In this document: positions 8,692 to 18,625 of the stretch, in pieces
How positions within the stretch are numbered: position 1 is the first letter of the stretch
How the letters are laid out: the number at the start of each line of letters is the position of its first letter
Source of the DNA: Cytobacillus eiseniae
GTDB taxonomy: Bacteria > Bacillota > Bacilli > Bacillales > Cytobacillaceae
DNA length: 50,966 nucleotides
Reading direction: 5' to 3'
NCBI RefSeq assembly: GCF_017874625.1
Contig: NZ_JAGIKZ010000027.1
Location: 1 to 50,966, forward strand
Notes under the pieces: generated by a model
Told to the model about the DNA's origin: nothing
The model's input: the letters and a program-made list of their open reading frames with translations, nothing else
Database searches by the model: none
Position numbers and translations under genes: made by a program

Positions 8692-8889
8692 CCTATTCCC
8701 AACCTTCCTAAGGTTCTTAATTTACCTTATGGAATTTGACAATAGACGGTTACAAATTCATCCTATTCCACCCCTTCGAATAAGCAAGTTGGAATTATTG
8801 CACCTCATTGCCAAGAAATAAATCTTTACAAAAACATGTGAAAAGTGCTAATTTAGAAAAATAGAATGGGAATGAATAAAGGTGATTAT

Positions 8890-9126
8890 ATGAATAAGGA
8901 AATTATTAAGTTCATACGGCAAAGCTATAATATGACACAACGAGATTTTGCTAAAATCGTTAGTTGCAGTTTTTCTCTAATTGCACTCGTTGAAATTGGA
9001 AAAAGACGCGTAACAAGTAATTTAGAGGATAAAATTAAAGTAGCTTTTGACTTAGACGATCAACAGTTGCAATCCATTGCCACGCTTGTATCAGAATTTA
9101 GCAAAGGGATCCCACCAATGATGTAA
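8890..9126 (+). CDS. Small XRE-type helix-turn-helix protein
   Basis: A 78-residue protein with an XRE-like HTH (FIRQSYNMTQRDFAKIVSCSFSLIALVEIGKRRV) and a short helical tail. Probably a DNA-binding regulator; target unknown. The ATG at 8890 has AAGGTGA just before it; an ATG at 8866 is possible but lacks a good ribosome binding site. The 175 bp upstream to tgl hold no recognised element. Confidence 0.75.
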   Translation: MNKEIIKFIRQSYNMTQRDFAKIVSCSFSLIALVEIGKRRVTSNLEDKIKVAFDLDDQQLQSIATLVSEFSKGIPPMM

Positions 9127-9278
9127 CAGATTTCAATTATTTCTTCACACGAAATCCGTTCTTACTTTCCACATTTGAATGTTACTCTATTATGTAATGA
9201 ATGAACCTCTCTTAATCGGTTATGTTAAAAATGGGCAATGATCAAATTGCTCAAATAATCGTGGTGGGAGTGATCATC

Positions 9279-9473
9279 ATGGCAAGAAACAAACTTTTAG
9301 TCCCTGGTGCTGAAAATGTTTTAGATCAAATGAAGCAAGAGATTGCGGACGAGTTTGGAGTTCAGCTTGGTGCTGACACAACCGCACGAGCAAATGGCTC
9401 TGTTGGCGGCGAAATGACGAAGCGACTCGTCGCAATGGCAGAGCAGCAATTAAGAAATCAAAGGGATAACTGA
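9279..9473 (+). CDS. Alpha/beta-type small acid-soluble spore protein
   Basis: A 64-residue SASP. It carries the GPR protease recognition region EIADEFG, and the DNA-binding C-terminal motif [18 protein letters not shown]. These proteins coat spore DNA in an A-like form and are made in the forespore. GGTGGGAG lies about 9 nt upstream of the ATG. Confidence 0.95.
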   Translation: MARNKLLVPGAENVLDQMKQEIADEFGVQLGADTTARANGSVGGEMTKRLVAMAEQQLRNQRDN

Positions 9474-9484
9474 TGATTTCAGAG

Positions 9485-9515
9485 GAAAAGACCCGAAATG
9501 GGTCTTTTTCTTTTT
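9485..9515 (+). terminator. Terminator of the SASP gene
   Basis: AAAAGACCC pairs with GGGTCTTTT around GAAAT, then TTCTTTTTAT. The ~190 bp between here and the next gene hold nothing recognised beyond that gene's ribosome binding site. Confidence 0.9.
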
Positions 9516-9702
9516 ATATTGACTATCTTCAACTGAAACACTTTTTAAGCATAAACAACGTACAAGTATAATTTTATTAAAAGGTGGATGTCTATTGTTT
9601 TCTTCACATATTTACCCTTTAATCTCTCTTTATGGGATTATTAGTTAACAATTCAACTATGTTATAGTAAGTGCAGAGCAACAATTCGAAAGGAGTGATT
9701 TC

Positions 9703-10185
9703 TTGATTGCTAAATGGTTGATTATGAACGGACTAACAATTATTATCATTGTTTTATGGAGTTTGTACCGGGGCTATGAATCAAACTATATATTAATCGG
9801 AAAAATCATTTCACAAGCTGCATTTATTTTATTTTTAATCAATATTAATATGTACTTCGTATTCCTCCTCATTCGGAAAAGTAAGATACGAAAAGTAAAA
9901 ATCCAACTGGCAAAAATATCGAAGAAGATGATGAAATTTCATATTCCAATTGCAATCACCGCGACTGTATTAATAATTTCGCATGCAGCAATTATGATCA
10001 CTGCCCATCAAGAACAGCTGTGGAAGGCAAAAACGATAACAGGTGCAGTTGCATTCAGTCTACTAGTCCTTCTGCTTTATAGTGGATTATTACGAAGATG
10101 GAAAGCATCGGGTAAAAGGCGAAGGTTTCATTATACAATGGCTTTTATCTTTTTGGGCTTCGTGCTTTTTCATGTCTTCATTTAG
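9703..10185 (+). CDS. Uncharacterised four-to-five-span membrane protein
   Basis: A 160-residue protein with about five hydrophobic segments (~8-20, 30-56, 78-98, 112-130, 144-160). Histidines stand in or near the membrane (KFHIPIAI, SHAAIMITAH, FHYTMAF, FHVFI), somewhat as in cytochrome b561 or ferric-reductase-like haem proteins; this resemblance is weak. The start is TTG at 9703 with AAAGGAGTGA 5 nt upstream; the next ATG lacks a site. It is followed by pepT after 71 bp. Confidence 0.65.
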   Translation: MIAKWLIMNGLTIIIIVLWSLYRGYESNYILIGKIISQAAFILFLININMYFVFLLIRKSKIRKVKIQLAKISKKMMKFHIPIAITATVLIISHAAIMITAHQEQLWKAKTITGAVAFSLLVLLLYSGLLRRWKASGKRRRFHYTMAFIFLGFVLFHVFI

Positions 10186-10256
10186 CTCCATTCACGAGAA
10201 AAATTGATTAGCTATGATAAAATTGAAAGTAGTCCAATAAAGGAGATGTTCAAAAG

Positions 10257-11495
10257 GTGAAAAAAGAGCTCATTAAACGATTAACAACATATGTAAAAGT
10301 AGATACACAATCAAATGCAGATAGCAATACATGTCCGACAACTCCAGGACAGCTCACATTAGCAAATATGCTTGTTGACGAATTGAAAACAATCGGTATG
10401 GATGAAGTGACAATCGATGAAAATGGCTATGTGATGGCGACCCTGCAAGCAAATACAGATAAGAAGATCCCTACCATTGGTTTTTTAGCGCATGTGGATA
10501 CAGCAACAGATTTCACTGGTACGAACGTCTCTCCTCAACTAGTAGAGAATTATGACGGCAATGACATTGTCTTAAATGAAGATTTACATATCGTGCTATC
10601 ACCGAAGGATTTCCCGAATTTAACGAATTATAAGGGACATACGTTAATCACTACGAATGGCACTACACTACTCGGGGCAGACAATAAAGCTGGAATTGCT
10701 GAAATAATGACTGCGATGGCCTACTTAATTACTCATCCAGAAATAAAACATGGGAAAATACGTGTCGCTTTCACTCCTGATGAGGAAATTGGCAGAGGAC
10801 CTCATAAGTTTGATGTTAAGGCTTTCGATGCAAAATATGCGTATACCGTTGATGGCGGTCCATTAGGGGAACTAGAATATGAGAGCTTTAATGCTGCCGC
10901 TGCAAAAGTTATCATTCAAGGAAACAACATCCATCCTGGCACAGCAAAAGGAAAAATGGTAAATTCCGCAAAAGTCGCTATGGAATTCCACAATAAACTC
11001 CCTAAAGAAGAGGCGCCTGAATATACTGAGGGCTATGAAGGTTTTTACCATCTTTCTTCTATTAATGGATATGTCGAACAAACAATTCTTCATTATACTA
11101 TTCGTGACTTCGATAAGGATCAATTCAATGCAAGAAAAGAAAAGCTAGAAGAGATTGCAGAGGAACTTCGTGATAAATATGGACAAGAAAACATCCATTT
11201 GGAACTAACGGATCAATATTATAATATGAAGGAAAAAATTGAACCTGTGAAGGAAATCGTCGACATTGCCTATGAAGCAATGGAAAGACTAGATATTCAA
11301 CCGAATATAAAACCAATTCGCGGCGGAACGGACGGCTCCCAGCTCTCCTACATGGGCCTCCCTACCCCAAATATTTTCACTGGCGGCGAAAACTATCATG
11401 GCAAGTATGAATATATTTCCGTAGATAATATGGAGAAAGCAACAAATGTAATTTTGAATATTATTGAGATTTATGAAGAAAAGGGCGAAATATAA
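10257..11495 (+). CDS. pepT: Peptidase T (tripeptide aminopeptidase)
   Basis: A 412-residue M20 zinc peptidase. It shows [11 protein letters not shown] (first metal His and Asp), [12 protein letters not shown] (bridging Asp), TPDEEIGRG (catalytic Glu and metal Glu), and [12 protein letters not shown]. PepT removes the N-terminal residue from tripeptides in the cytoplasm. The start is GTG at 10257, with AAGGAGA about 9 nt upstream. Length matches the family (~410). Confidence 0.95.
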   Translation: MKKELIKRLTTYVKVDTQSNADSNTCPTTPGQLTLANMLVDELKTIGMDEVTIDENGYVMATLQANTDKKIPTIGFLAHVDTATDFTGTNVSPQLVENYDGNDIVLNEDLHIVLSPKDFPNLTNYKGHTLITTNGTTLLGADNKAGIAEIMTAMAYLITHPEIKHGKIRVAFTPDEEIGRGPHKFDVKAFDAKYAYTVDGGPLGELEYESFNAAAAKVIIQGNNIHPGTAKGKMVNSAKVAMEFHNKLPKEEAPEYTEGYEGFYHLSSINGYVEQTILHYTIRDFDKDQFNARKEKLEEIAEELRDKYGQENIHLELTDQYYNMKEKIEPVKEIVDIAYEAMERLDIQPNIKPIRGGTDGSQLSYMGLPTPNIFTGGENYHGKYEYISVDNMEKATNVILNIIEIYEEKGEI

Positions 11496-11503
11496 AATAG
11501 CTT

Positions 11504-11555
11504 AAAGAAAGAAGCCAAAAAACAATTTTATCTTGTTTTTCGGCTTCTTTCTTTT
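11504..11555 (+). terminator. Bidirectional terminator between pepT and ndh
   Basis: A ~20-bp stem AAAGAAAGAAGCC... with its complement (one mismatch). A-rich and T-rich flanks serve pepT on the plus and ndh on the minus strand. Confidence 0.85.
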
Positions 11556-11570
11556 CTAACATATTTTGAA

Positions 11571-12752
11571 TTAATGGGCTAAGCTAAATAATCCTTTAAT
11601 ATGTGATAAGTAACGAACATGGCTCGCTTCTTTCATGAGTGTAGCTGGAAGGCCCTTAAGTGACGTATTATTTGCACCAATCGATGCTACTGCATCTTTA
11701 CGGCCAAGACTAGCAAGTGTACCAGAATTGATTGGAGCAAAGCGCTCAAATGTTTTTCCTTCAAGGTATGCATATAAGTTATACCCTACAAGTTCACCCA
11801 TTTGCCATGCATTTTGAGCAGTTGGTGCATATGGACGACCGCCTTCTTCTGGGAATGCAACCGCACTATCTCCAACAACAAATACATCAGTGTGAGAGCT
11901 TGATTGAAGGAATTCATTCACTGTTGCTCTACCTCTATCAACGGCTAGACCAGATTCCTCAACGATAGGAAGTGCTTGGATTCCACCAGTCCATACGAAT
12001 GTATTGGCAATAATTTTGCTTCCATCTTTTAAGTCAATTTCATTGCCGCTTACATTTGTAACAGGAAGACCTGTTAAGAATTCAACGCCACGTGCTACAA
12101 GGCTTTCCGTTGCACGTTCAATTAAATGATCTGGTAAGATAGGAAGAATTTTCGGACCAGCTTCAACAAGCTTGATCTTTAATTCCTTTGGATCAACACC
12201 ATACTTTTTAGCAATTTTAGGCATATTATCAGCAATTTCACCAACTAATTCTACACCTGTTAAACCGCCACCACCGATAACGATCGTAGCATCTGCTTCA
12301 TTTTTTGTCTGAGCATATTCACGGATTTTGCCTTCAATGTGATTGTAGATTTTATTTGCATCATCAACTGATTTTAATACCATGCTGTTTTCTTCAAGTC
12401 CTGGGATACCGAAGTAGCCTGTTTTGCTTCCTAAAGCAACAACAAGTGCATCATATGTTAATGTTGAACCATCAGATAGTTTTACTTTTTTATCATCTAC
12501 TGAAAATGATTCAACCTTTGCAATTTTTAGATCAATATCTTTTCCTTTGACAAGCTTTTCAAGCGGCATTGAGATTGCTTGTTCAGCGATTGTTCCACCT
12601 GCTAGACGGTGCAGTTCAGTAATAATTTGGTGTGTTGGAAACTGATTTACTACAGTAACATAAGCTTCATTACGATCTAAATATTTACGTACAGTTAAAG
12701 CAGAAAGCAATCCGCCGTAACCTCCACCTAGTATAACAATATGTTTAGTCAT
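11571..12752 (-). CDS. ndh: Type II NADH dehydrogenase
   Basis: A 393-residue FAD enzyme very close to B. subtilis Ndh (YjlD). It has the FAD motif VILGGGYGG, NAD motif VIGGGGLTGVELVGE, and the FAD-binding VFVVGDSAVAF plus PTAQNAWQMGE. It passes electrons from NADH to menaquinone at the inner face of the membrane without pumping protons. It is downstream of yjlC by 37 bp, as in B. subtilis, where the operon is repressed by Rex. A Rex-like site precedes yjlC. Confidence 0.95.
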   Translation of the reverse strand: MTKHIVILGGGYGGLLSALTVRKYLDRNEAYVTVVNQFPTHQIITELHRLAGGTIAEQAISMPLEKLVKGKDIDLKIAKVESFSVDDKKVKLSDGSTLTYDALVVALGSKTGYFGIPGLEENSMVLKSVDDANKIYNHIEGKIREYAQTKNEADATIVIGGGGLTGVELVGEIADNMPKIAKKYGVDPKELKIKLVEAGPKILPILPDHLIERATESLVARGVEFLTGLPVTNVSGNEIDLKDGSKIIANTFVWTGGIQALPIVEESGLAVDRGRATVNEFLQSSSHTDVFVVGDSAVAFPEEGGRPYAPTAQNAWQMGELVGYNLYAYLEGKTFERFAPINSGTLASLGRKDAVASIGANNTSLKGLPATLMKEASHVRYLSHIKGLFSLAH

Positions 12753-12789
12753 TATTTATCCCCGTCCTTACAATGTTGTATTAAATGAA

Positions 12790-13233
12790 TTATTTTTGAT
12801 TGCTACGTTCAGAAGAAACTTCAAGGTAAGCTGTTAAGAATCGGAAAAGTTTCTGTGCTTGTGGATCTTTTATCATTTTTAAAAGTCCAAAAAGACCAAT
12901 GACTTCATGGCTTTCTTCTGCACGATCTTTCGCTTCAATTGCAGTAGCTGCAATATTTTTTACAGAATCCTTAACAGGATCTACCATTTCTTTAATAGCA
13001 CCAACCGTATCATTCTTTAATACTTCATCTGTTGCAACAGAATGAGCAAAGTCATATGACTTATTCAGAATATTGATAAGTTCAGTTAATTTCGGCAGCT
13101 GTTCAACTAAAGCTGTTAATGATTCTTGAACTTCAGGTTTTAATAGCTGATCAACAATATCTAGTCTTTCTTGATTTGAAGACATTTCGAAAACTTCTTG
13201 TTCAGGCTTTGTTTGAGTTAGCGTAGCTGTCAT
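12790..13233 (-). CDS. yjlC: DUF1641 protein YjlC
   Basis: A 147-residue helical protein of the DUF1641 family, co-transcribed with ndh in Bacillus. No transmembrane segment is seen. The ending GLFGLLKMIKDPQAQKLFRFL is characteristic. Role is unknown; operon conservation ties it to NADH oxidation. AAAGGGGAA lies 6 nt before the ATG. Confidence 0.9.
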   Translation of the reverse strand: MTATLTQTKPEQEVFEMSSNQERLDIVDQLLKPEVQESLTALVEQLPKLTELINILNKSYDFAHSVATDEVLKNDTVGAIKEMVDPVKDSVKNIAATAIEAKDRAEESHEVIGLFGLLKMIKDPQAQKLFRFLTAYLEVSSERSNQK

Positions 13234-13294
13234 TTTCTATTCCCCTTTGCATTTATAAATATTTTGATAATTTTAAACTGAAAGGTAATTATGA

Positions 13295-13314
13295 CTTGTG
13301 TGATATTTCACATA
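13295..13314 (-). promoter_or_regulatory. Rex-like operator of yjlC-ndh
   Basis: CTTGTGTGATATTTCACATA agrees at about 15 of 20 positions with the Rex consensus (TTGTGAAATATTTCACAA). It lies 60 bp upstream of yjlC. Rex senses the NADH/NAD+ ratio. A better copy lies upstream of the second type II NADH dehydrogenase (32417-32437). Confidence 0.75.
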
Positions 13315-13456
13315 AAAATTCAAAAAAAATTCACTTGCTATTACCTATCAGTTACCCCTTAACTACTATACTCCTAAATTAGGATAAATTCAAATACATC
13401 TTTCCTATTTTTTTATGGAAAAATCACTTTGATTTTCACTTCTATTTACTTATCTA

Positions 13457-13493
13457 GTAAAAATGCTGCCCTCTTAATTAGAAGGCAGCATTT
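13457..13493 (-). terminator. Terminator of ctaA
   Basis: AAATGCTGCC and GGCAGCATTT form the base of a long hairpin with inner pairs TCTT/AAGA. TTTTTAC follows on the minus strand. Confidence 0.85.
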
Positions 13494-13518
13494 GTCCGAA
13501 CAATCTAGTAATTATCTT

Positions 13519-14451
13519 TCAAGAATGAAATTTTTCATTTGATGAAATACTCGGTTTGTAACTCATTGGCATATTCACTCCAACATAGGCACGTGCTTCA
13601 TAAACAGATGCAAACAATGCGGTCCCAGCTGCTAAATGTAGGACAGCCCAAGGTATGTCTATATAAGTAATCACTGTCAACACACCGATAATTATTTGTA
13701 ATAAAACAAGAAACCCTGCAAATAGAAGGCGGTTTCGCAAAGCAGCTCCCCATTTTTTTGTATATGACCAGTAAATTAGTAAAAAAATATAAAGAGTCGC
13801 AGCAATGGCTAGAAATCTATGAGTCGTCTGCAGAAATTCTGGAATAGTTGCAGGGATGAGAGATTCACCACATGACAACCAACCACATGCGAGCCCATAT
13901 GACTCATGCTTAATATAGGCCCCAACTGCTAAAGTAAGCAGCAAAATAGTTGTTGCAATATTTAAATGAAAAATAACAATTTTGTGTTTTACACTATTTA
14001 AAATATGGCTATGTATTTTCTCCTTCACTGCCATTTGATTCGTGCTCTTCCCAATCCAAATAAGACTGGCAAGAAAAAGCATGGCAATGACTAGATGTGC
14101 AGTAACAATGATAGCTGGTAAATCAAGAATAACAACGATTGCACCAAAAAGGATTTGTACAACTAATAAAAAGAGCATAACCCAACTTACAAATCGTGTG
14201 GATCGATCCACCTGTGCACGCAATAGCTTTATGAATAAAATAACCGTCATTATTCCAAGAACAGCACCAATCACTCGATGGGCAAATTCGATTAATGTGT
14301 CCCCTTGCAAAATGGGAATCACTGCTCCATTACATAATGGCCACTCAGGTCCACAGCCCATTCCTGATTCTGAAGATGCTACATAGCCTCCAAAAACAAT
14401 CAAAAAATAAGTTAAGATAATCGTGAAATACACAAATCGATTTAAAGTCAA
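13519..14451 (-). CDS. ctaA: Haem A synthase CtaA
   Basis: A 310-residue, eight-span membrane enzyme of the CtaA/COX15 family, converting haem O to haem A for the aa3 oxidase. The two cysteine pairs (GMGCGPEWPLCNG and ACGWLSCGES) and four haem-ligand histidines (FAHRVIG, TAHLVIA, TTHRFLAI, VLHLAAG) are present. The start is TTG at 14451 with GAGGTG about 7 nt upstream. ctaB and the ctaCDEF genes are not adjacent on either side, unlike B. subtilis where ctaA is divergent from them. Confidence 0.93.
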   Translation of the reverse strand: MTLNRFVYFTIILTYFLIVFGGYVASSESGMGCGPEWPLCNGAVIPILQGDTLIEFAHRVIGAVLGIMTVILFIKLLRAQVDRSTRFVSWVMLFLLVVQILFGAIVVILDLPAIIVTAHLVIAMLFLASLIWIGKSTNQMAVKEKIHSHILNSVKHKIVIFHLNIATTILLLTLAVGAYIKHESYGLACGWLSCGESLIPATIPEFLQTTHRFLAIAATLYIFLLIYWSYTKKWGAALRNRLLFAGFLVLLQIIIGVLTVITYIDIPWAVLHLAAGTALFASVYEARAYVGVNMPMSYKPSISSNEKFHS

Positions 14452-14670
14452 CTAACCACACCTCATTTTGTTATAATATTTAGAATTTTAACTCTAATTT
14501 AACAAATTGAAGTTTGCTTTTCGGTGATTTTAATCACGAAATGGTAGTTTACACATATATATTAGAAATTTTCCTAATAGCAATGACGGCTATCACTGAT
14601 TATTTTTCTGAATTTCCGTATATTTGTAAATGGTCTTGGTGAAATTTTAAATGAGAGGAATGATACATAC

Positions 14671-15378
14671 ATGTCTTTTTACAAAACATTAACACCCTTT
14701 TATGATCAAATATTTCCGGCCAATACATTAACAGAGCAATTTCTGTCATCCCATTTACTTAAGAATGGAAACATACTTGATGTTGGTGCTGGTACCGGAA
14801 ATATGGCAATTACCCTTTCAAAAGATGGATTTACATTAACAGCTACAGAGCCAGAAAAGAAAATGGCGAACGAAATTCGTAGCAAAGCAGTCGCTGAGAA
14901 TCTTCAAATAAAGGTGGATACAAAGTCTATGCAGGAAATAGACGAATTCCTGGAACCATTTGATGGGATTTATTGCATCGGCAACACCCTTGCCCATTTA
15001 AATCATTTAGATGAAATCCAGCATTTTTTTCAACATACATATGAAAAATTGCATGAACATGGCAAGTTCATTTTTCAAATTGTTAATTTTGAAAAGGTAT
15101 TAACAAATAAGGATTTCCACTTTCCGATCATAAAAAAAGAAGCATTTGAATTTCAACGCCACTACGAACTTGTTGGCGACAAAATATTATTCACAACTAC
15201 GTTAATAGTTGATGGAATATCTGAGTCGAATACGATTCCATTATATCCAGCAACAGCCAACCAGCTACTCCCTCTTCTCGAAAAAATTGGCTTTAAAAAA
15301 ATCGAGGCATATGGGAACTTTAAAGGAGAAGCATACACAGTAAACACACCTGCACTCATCGTCGTTGCAACTAAATAG
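14671..15378 (+). CDS. Class I SAM-dependent methyltransferase
   Basis: A 235-residue cytoplasmic methyltransferase. Motif I is ILDVGAGTGNMAI (~35-47), motif II TATEPEKKM, motif IV YCIGNTLAHLN. Substrate unknown. ATG at 14671, with GAGAGGAATG upstream. The 219 bp before it hold a GTGATT/AATCAC hairpin and no gene. Confidence 0.82.
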   Translation: MSFYKTLTPFYDQIFPANTLTEQFLSSHLLKNGNILDVGAGTGNMAITLSKDGFTLTATEPEKKMANEIRSKAVAENLQIKVDTKSMQEIDEFLEPFDGIYCIGNTLAHLNHLDEIQHFFQHTYEKLHEHGKFIFQIVNFEKVLTNKDFHFPIIKKEAFEFQRHYELVGDKILFTTTLIVDGISESNTIPLYPATANQLLPLLEKIGFKKIEAYGNFKGEAYTVNTPALIVVATK

Positions 15379-15702
15379 ACGAAGCATCTCAAGATTGATG
15401 TACTTTCTTAGCTCTCTATCTAGTGTTTTGTCCATCATCTCAAGTTTGATGGACTTTGCTTTACGCTCTATCTACTGTTTTGTCCATCATCTCTGGATTG
15501 ATGGACTTTGCTTTACGCTCTATCTACTGTTTTGTCCATCATCTCAAGATTGATGAACTTTGCTTTGCGCTCTATCAATTGTTTTGTCCATCATCTCAGA
15601 ATTGATGGACTTTGCTTTGCCTTCTATCAATTGTTTTGTCCATCACACCAGGATTGATGGACTTTGCTTTGCGCTCTATCTACTGTTTTGTCCATCATCA
15701 AT
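15372..15702. repeat. 52-bp tandem repeats, each with a hairpin
   Basis: The motif TGTTTTGTCCATCATCTC recurs exactly every 52 bp (starts at 15424, 15476, 15528, 15580, 15632, 15684), after a degenerate first unit. Each unit holds GTCCATCA and TGATGGAC, an 8-bp stem with a 9-nt loop. The array fills the gap between two convergent genes. 52 is not a multiple of three, and short readings through it shift frame, so it is not coding. There are no unique spacers, so it is not CRISPR. Confidence 0.9.
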
Positions 15703-15823
15703 TTAAAGCAAAAAAATGGCATATGAAATTTTTGCGATTCCACATGCCAAATAATTATTTTATAATGTGTATTACTTCTAAAAAGGTTACCTGTTGACAG
15801 GAGAACAGATGCTTATCTGTTTC

Positions 15824-17089
15824 CTATCCTTCATTTACTGTTAAACGATTATGATCTGGTACCCTAAGAAGAAGAATGCCGCCAATGACAAATAGGATGA
15901 CAAGACTGAACACACCACTATTCGTATTTCCTGTGATTTGAGCAGTAGCACCAACTAATACAGGTCCAGCGATCGCTGCGAACTTACCAAAAATATTATA
16001 GAATCCAAAAAACTCATTTGACGACTCTTTCGGAACAAGCTTGGCAAAATAGGAACGACTTAATGCTTGAACACCTCCTTGAACTGTACCAACAAGCATG
16101 GCAAGTACCCAAAAGTCTATGGCTGATTTCATGAAATAGGCATAAACACAAATACCTATATAAATTAAGATTCCAACCATTATGATTCTTTTTTCAGTAA
16201 ATTTCTGCCCTAGTTTTCCAAATAGGACTGTAAAAGGGGCAGCAATGATCTGCGTAACAAATAAAACAATTAATAATGTGGTAGAACCAATTCCCAAATC
16301 AGAACCATAAGCTGTTGCCATTGTAAAAATTGTATGAACCCCATCAATATAAAAGAAATAAGCTAATAAAAACAGAAATAATGCTCGATAGGCTTTAATA
16401 TTTTTCAAAGTAACAAACAGCTTTTTGAAGCTAGTAGCTACAGGATTTGGAACACGTTCCACATAATATTTTTGCTCCACATTTTTAAGCATTGGCATCG
16501 TAAAGAAGCCCCACCATAATGCTGTAATGACAAAAGCAATTTGACTAGCAACTCCAACAGATAATGAAATAATCTCCTGTTGAGCCATGATAATGATTCC
16601 TATTGAAATAACAAATGGAATCGTACTTCCAATATATCCAAGAGCAAAACCATTGGCAGAAATGCGATTCATCCGGTCTTCACTTGTTACATCCACAAGA
16701 AAAGCATCATAGAAGATATTTGCACCCGCAAAACCAATAGATGTTAAAACAAAACACCCTAATAATATGAGCCACTGTTCCATTGGAACGACCGCTAATA
16801 ACAGTGTAAAGATAATCCCTAATGACGCAAAGAAAGTAAAGAATCTTTTTTTGAAGCCTCTAAAGTCAGCAATTGTTCCTAATAATGGCGCTAATATGGA
16901 GACAATGAGTGTGGCAATTGAATTGGCATATCCCCAATAAGCGGTAGAGGTCGCTGAAGCAATCCCAGCCTCTGCAGCTGCTGATTTAAAATACAAAGGA
17001 AAAATTGCCGTAACAATGACAATTGAATAAGCCGAGTTTGCCCAATCATAAAAAACCCAACTGCGTTCAGGTTTGGACATTTTCTTCAT
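15824..17089 (-). CDS. MFS transporter, UMF1 family
   Basis: A 421-residue protein with about 12 membrane segments. The N-terminus SWVFYDWANSAYSIVIVTAIFP is the hallmark of the UMF1/Atg22-like major facilitator group. Substrate is unknown; some relatives export amino acids from vacuoles. AGGAGG lies about 7 nt before the ATG. It starts 11 bp after the phosphodiesterase gene, so the two form an operon. A small hairpin (CCTG/CAGG then TTTTT) downstream may end it. Confidence 0.85.
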   Translation of the reverse strand: MKKMSKPERSWVFYDWANSAYSIVIVTAIFPLYFKSAAAEAGIASATSTAYWGYANSIATLIVSILAPLLGTIADFRGFKKRFFTFFASLGIIFTLLLAVVPMEQWLILLGCFVLTSIGFAGANIFYDAFLVDVTSEDRMNRISANGFALGYIGSTIPFVISIGIIIMAQQEIISLSVGVASQIAFVITALWWGFFTMPMLKNVEQKYYVERVPNPVATSFKKLFVTLKNIKAYRALFLFLLAYFFYIDGVHTIFTMATAYGSDLGIGSTTLLIVLFVTQIIAAPFTVLFGKLGQKFTEKRIIMVGILIYIGICVYAYFMKSAIDFWVLAMLVGTVQGGVQALSRSYFAKLVPKESSNEFFGFYNIFGKFAAIAGPVLVGATAQITGNTNSGVFSLVILFVIGGILLLRVPDHNRLTVNEG

Positions 17090-17100
17090 TTAACAACCTC

Positions 17101-18435
17101 CTATTTACCTACTAACACTGGATTGGCTTTAATAAATTGTTCAATTACTTGACCATCTGTTTGACCTAAATTCAAACCTAGTAAACTAGCTAATGTTGGC
17201 CCAATATCAACTAGATGCATAAATGGTACAATCTCATTTGGCTGAACTCCTTTACCTGACATTAGAAAAAACGTCGTATAATCAAGCTTCTCAGGTGAAA
17301 ACCCATGACAGGCAAGCATGTATTTATTATTCTTCCAAACATCATCCTGAGTAATTTCTTTTAAATACTCACTCTGTATATGTTCAAGAAAATAATATCC
17401 TTTTCTTGCCTCTACCATAAATGCACAAGCTGAATCAGCGCCTCTTCTACCAGCCTCCTCTCCAGTCATTATTTGTTCCACTCCATTACTAGGATCGACG
17501 ATTAATTCATCTAGAATTTCTTTTACAGCTGATTTTGTTTCTTTCTCATTATTGCTATTCAAATAAATATAAGCAGAGCCATCACATCCGTTACAGTATG
17601 CCTGCCAATCCTTTATATTCCCTTTTGCATCAACAGTAATTAAGCCCTTTTCGAGGAAAATACGGTTCAAATGAATGGCTTTATTTACATCCAATGCACT
17701 ATGATCCCCTAATATGACAATCGTTGTATCCTCATAGCGTCCACTTTCTTCAAGTGCATCTAATATACGTCCCAATCTATCGTCATGGCGATGAAGTGCG
17801 TTCGTTGCCTCTTCTGAATTTACACCATAGTGATGTCTCATCGTATCTAAATCTGTGAAGTGAACAAGAAGCAAGTTGGGTGCCTTCGTTAAAATCGTAT
17901 GAACGGTTGATTCTAAAACAAAATCATCTAGTTCAGGTTGGTTTAATCCCTTTCTAATATGACCAAAGCGCTTATTTAGCTCCCATTGATAGGATGGTGT
18001 GCCACTCATAAGTGAAACAAGAATTTGATTTTGCCATGGCCGATTCGGAAAAATTTCTGGCAAATTATATTGAATGCCCTTTGCTTTGCCCGTAACTGGC
18101 CAGAGAAGTGCTGCTGTTGTGAGATGACTTTTATTTGCTTCATCATATAGAGTTGTACCTTTAATTGCACTTCGATACCAATTCCAATCAGGTGAAGCTG
18201 CACCAGGCTGTAATAATGTATTATTTACAACGCCATGCCGATTTGGATAGTTCCCTGTCACAATCGTTGCATGGCATGGATAGGTTACAGACGGATAAAT
18301 CGTTTTCACATTTTTAGCATAGGAACCTTTTTGAAAAACCCGCTGGAAATTTGGAAGTGTTTTAATGCGTTCAAAATCTAGTGATGCTAAACAATCAAAA
18401 GAAATAACGATCATATATTTTGTTTGTTCATCCAA
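17101..18435 (-). CDS. Type I phosphodiesterase / nucleotide pyrophosphatase family
   Basis: A 444-residue member of the alkaline phosphatase superfamily. Metal ligands appear as ISFDCLA (Asp), the nucleophile Thr in YPSVTYPCHATIVTG, DLDTMRHHYG, and GDHSALD. There is no signal peptide, so it is probably cytoplasmic. It resembles ectonucleotide pyrophosphatase-type enzymes; substrate not determinable. The GGAGG lies 13 nt before the ATG, longer than usual. Operon with the downstream UMF1 transporter, which may move a substrate or product. Confidence 0.82.
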   Translation of the reverse strand: MDEQTKYMIVISFDCLASLDFERIKTLPNFQRVFQKGSYAKNVKTIYPSVTYPCHATIVTGNYPNRHGVVNNTLLQPGAASPDWNWYRSAIKGTTLYDEANKSHLTTAALLWPVTGKAKGIQYNLPEIFPNRPWQNQILVSLMSGTPSYQWELNKRFGHIRKGLNQPELDDFVLESTVHTILTKAPNLLLVHFTDLDTMRHHYGVNSEEATNALHRHDDRLGRILDALEESGRYEDTTIVILGDHSALDVNKAIHLNRIFLEKGLITVDAKGNIKDWQAYCNGCDGSAYIYLNSNNEKETKSAVKEILDELIVDPSNGVEQIMTGEEAGRRGADSACAFMVEARKGYYFLEHIQSEYLKEITQDDVWKNNKYMLACHGFSPEKLDYTTFFLMSGKGVQPNEIVPFMHLVDIGPTLASLLGLNLGQTDGQVIEQFIKANPVLVGK

Positions 18436-18553
18436 TGTTCGTATCCTCCAAATATATACTCTTTCATATATTTTACCATTATATATATGATAGGAATATG
18501 TAAATACTATTTATTTATTATGAATTTTACGAAAAGAGGAAACGGTCATTACA

Positions 18554-18585
18554 ATAAAAAAGCACGAAATCCATAGAGATTTCGT
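18554..18585 (-). terminator. Terminator of the SSS symporter operon
   Basis: On the minus strand ACGAAATC pairs with GATTTCGT, followed by GCTTTTTTATTG. Confidence 0.85.
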
Positions 18586-18625
18586 ACTCCTATTTCAATT
18601 CAGTTGTACATTCTTAACATAAAAA

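Noticed and set aside
15372..15702. Tandem repeats as CRISPR
   Set aside because: Units are contiguous with no unique spacers, and there are no cas genes.
15365..15797. Short plus-strand open frames over the 52-bp repeats
   Set aside because: The repeat length is not a multiple of three, the frames lack ribosome binding sites, and identical repeats are read in different frames.
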